From: Planctomycetota bacterium
Lineage (GTDB): Bacteria; Planctomycetota; UBA1135; GCA-002686595
Reading direction: 5' to 3'
NCBI GenBank assembly: GCA_021776885.1
Contig: JAJFFA010000569.1
Coordinates: 1-7,417, forward strand
Length of the DNA stretch: 7,417 bases
Shown here: positions 6,442 through 7,417 of the stretch, piece after piece
Layout of the letters: each line of letters opens with the position of its first letter
Numbering within the stretch: the first letter of the stretch is position 1
Program-made: the position numbers and the translations under genes
The notes under the pieces: generated by a model
What the model was told of the DNA's origin: nothing
Databases searched by the model: none
What the model saw: the letters and a program-made list of their open reading frames with translations, nothing else

Positions 6442-6445
6442 AGGA
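6442..6445 (+). promoter_or_regulatory. Ribosome binding site supporting a TTG start for fliM
   Basis: AGGA lies 5 nt before a TTG at 6451, in the 16-bp gap after fliL. The frame beginning there has no ATG or GTG near its beginning; the first in-frame ATG (7030) would remove most of the protein. TTG is therefore the best start. Confidence 0.6.
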
Positions 6446-6450
6446 CCCCC

Positions 6451-7417
6451 TTGAGTTCCGAAGTCGAACCGCTCGAAGTCGAGGCCCTGCACGAGGGTCT
6501 CGAGCACGACGCCCCGCCGAACGGCGCGGGCGACGTCGAGCCGCGTGACTTCACCGCGCCGCGACGCATCTCCATCTCGACCCGCGAGCGCCTGGCGCGC
6601 GAGGTCGGAGGCGATCTGCGCCCCCTCGGCAGCGCCCTCGCGCGGCGCCTGCGTCAGAGCGCCAAGCTGGCCCTGATCGCCGTCGACGAGATCGGCACCC
6701 TGCGCGTCACCTCCGAGCTGGCCCCACCCGCCGTCGTCCTGCCCTTCCGAACCCAGGCCGGCACCGGTTGGTTCGTCTGGGACACTCCGGCTGCCGTCGC
6801 GGTCGCCGAGATCCTGCTCTCGGGCACGAGCAGCCCGGAAGCCGTCGAGCGCCCGCTCTCCGCGACCGAGGCGCGCATCGTCAGTGGCGTCCTGGCCGGC
6901 GTCCTCGAGGTCGTCAGCGAGCGGCTCGGGGTCAAGCCCGAGGTCCAGGAGCTGGTGCAGGGGGTCGAGGGTCTGGCCGACCACGTGCGCGACCTCGACG
7001 AGCGCGACCCCCAGCGCCTCGCCCTGCACATGACCCTCGAGCTCGAGTGGGGCATGAGCGACCTACGCCTCTACGTCCCGGGCTTCGCGGACAGCGCTCT
7101 CCCCGAGAGCTCCTCCGAACCCACCGTCCTGCCCGAGCACCTGGGCGAGGTCGGCCTGCACCTGGCCGCCTTCCTGGGCGCGGTGGACGTACCCCTGGCC
7201 GACCTCCTGGCGATCGAGGTGGGTGACGTGATCTCCCTCGGTGTCCGCGCCGGCGAGCCCGTCGAGATCCAGATCGAAGACCACGCCTGCGGAACGGCCA
7301 CCTGGGGCCGCCGCGACGGACAGATGGCCGTGGGGCGCGCGAGCCAACCGGCGCGCCCCCCCCACCCCCCCCCCGCGAGCGACAGACGAAACGAGCCCCA
7401 CAAGAGGGAAGAGACCA
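6451..7417 (+). CDS. fliM: Flagellar motor switch protein FliM, divergent (3' end outside window)
   Basis: An open frame runs from a TTG at 6451 to the right edge (322 codons, no stop). It reads as FliM, the C-ring protein that binds CheY-P and joins FliG to FliN. Order: an acidic N-terminus with PLEVEALHEGLE (7-18), faintly like the CheY-binding 'LSQ.EIDALL' peptide; RDFTAPRRISI (32-42), where FliM has 'YDFrRPdRiS'; a CheC-like middle domain (about 45-212) with LSATEARIVSGVLAGVLEVV (136-155); and a SpoA/FliN-type domain (about 228-298) with HLAAFLGAVDVPLADLLAIEVGDVI and GRRDGQMAVGR. The expected GGXG motif is SGTS here, and the middle domain is shortened. The tail after residue 298 is Pro/Arg-rich and passes through a C8-A-C10 run, so its frame is uncertain. 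FliY, also CheC-like plus SpoA, is an alternative; the RDF.APRRIS element and position after fliL favour FliM. Confidence 0.82.
   Translation, partial: MSSEVEPLEVEALHEGLEHDAPPNGAGDVEPRDFTAPRRISISTRERLAREVGGDLRPLGSALARRLRQSAKLALIAVDEIGTLRVTSELAPPAVVLPFRTQAGTGWFVWDTPAAVAVAEILLSGTSSPEAVERPLSATEARIVSGVLAGVLEVVSERLGVKPEVQELVQGVEGLADHVRDLDERDPQRLALHMTLELEWGMSDLRLYVPGFADSALPESSSEPTVLPEHLGEVGLHLAAFLGAVDVPLADLLAIEVGDVISLGVRAGEPVEIQIEDHACGTATWGRRDGQMAVGRASQPARPPHPPPASDRRNEPHKREET
7356..7374 (+). repeat. C8-A-C10 homopolymeric tract inside the fliM 3' region
   Basis: Nineteen bases consist of eight C, one A and ten C. They encode a proline/histidine stretch just after the SpoA domain of FliM. No other homopolymer of this length occurs in the window. 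Such tracts slip during replication and also cause sequencing errors. The DNA from 7332 to the right edge has no T, so no forward frame can stop there and the correct frame cannot be judged from the window. Confidence 0.85.

Noticed and set aside
5217..6575. Open frame of 452 codons on the minus strand across the second motB and fliL
   Set aside because: It is antisense to recognised genes, has no recognisable motif, and has no promoter-like or ribosome-binding context that I could see.
7030..7417. Internal ATG codons (7030, 7054) as the start of a separate FliN-like gene
   Set aside because: Upstream sequence in the same frame has clear FliM features (RDF.APRRIS and the CheC-like middle domain), and no ribosome-binding site stands out before these ATGs.

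Overview
The window is a compact, very GC-rich piece of a bacterial flagellar gene cluster. Every gene lies on the + strand. The recognisable order is fliG (3' end only), fliH, fliI, fliJ, a ylxF/MotE-like gene, motA, motB, a second motB-like gene, a fliL-like gene, and fliM, which is still open at the right edge. There is no sign of mobile elements, RNA genes or CRISPR. The gene calls rest on reading translated motifs by eye; no database search was possible.

Layout. Positions 1-3332 form an export/basal-body block: FliG (rotor ring), FliH and FliI (export ATPase and its regulator), FliJ (export stalk) and a membrane-anchored coiled-coil protein with a FliG/MgtE-N-like C-terminus. Junctions are 6 bp apart or overlapping (TGATG, GTGA, ATGA), so the genes are probably translationally coupled. 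A gap of 124 bp follows (3333-3456), the only real intergenic space here. It holds a plausible sigma-28 (FliA-type) promoter. The second block (3457-7417) encodes the stator and switch: MotA, two consecutive different MotB-like proteins, an enlarged FliL-like protein and a divergent FliM.

Working together, FliH/FliI/FliJ would energise and feed the flagellar type III export gate. MotA with one or both MotB proteins would form the ion-driven stator, and FliL would sit around the stator. FliG and FliM would make up the rotor/switch ring against which the stator pushes.

Organism. GC looks close to 70%, strongly biased to G/C at third codon positions. The motA-motB-fliL-fliM order is shared by spirochaetes, planctomycetes and several other phyla, but not by E. 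coli. The doubled motB, the MotE-like gene and the long FliL tail suggest a high-GC planctomycete or another deep-branching Gram-negative lineage. This is an inference of low to moderate confidence.

The most interesting points are the tandem non-identical MotB proteins, both keeping the channel aspartate; the extra domain of about 100 residues on FliL; a FliM lacking the usual GGXG motif; the sigma-28-like promoter that splits the cluster; and a C8-A-C10 tract near the end of fliM.
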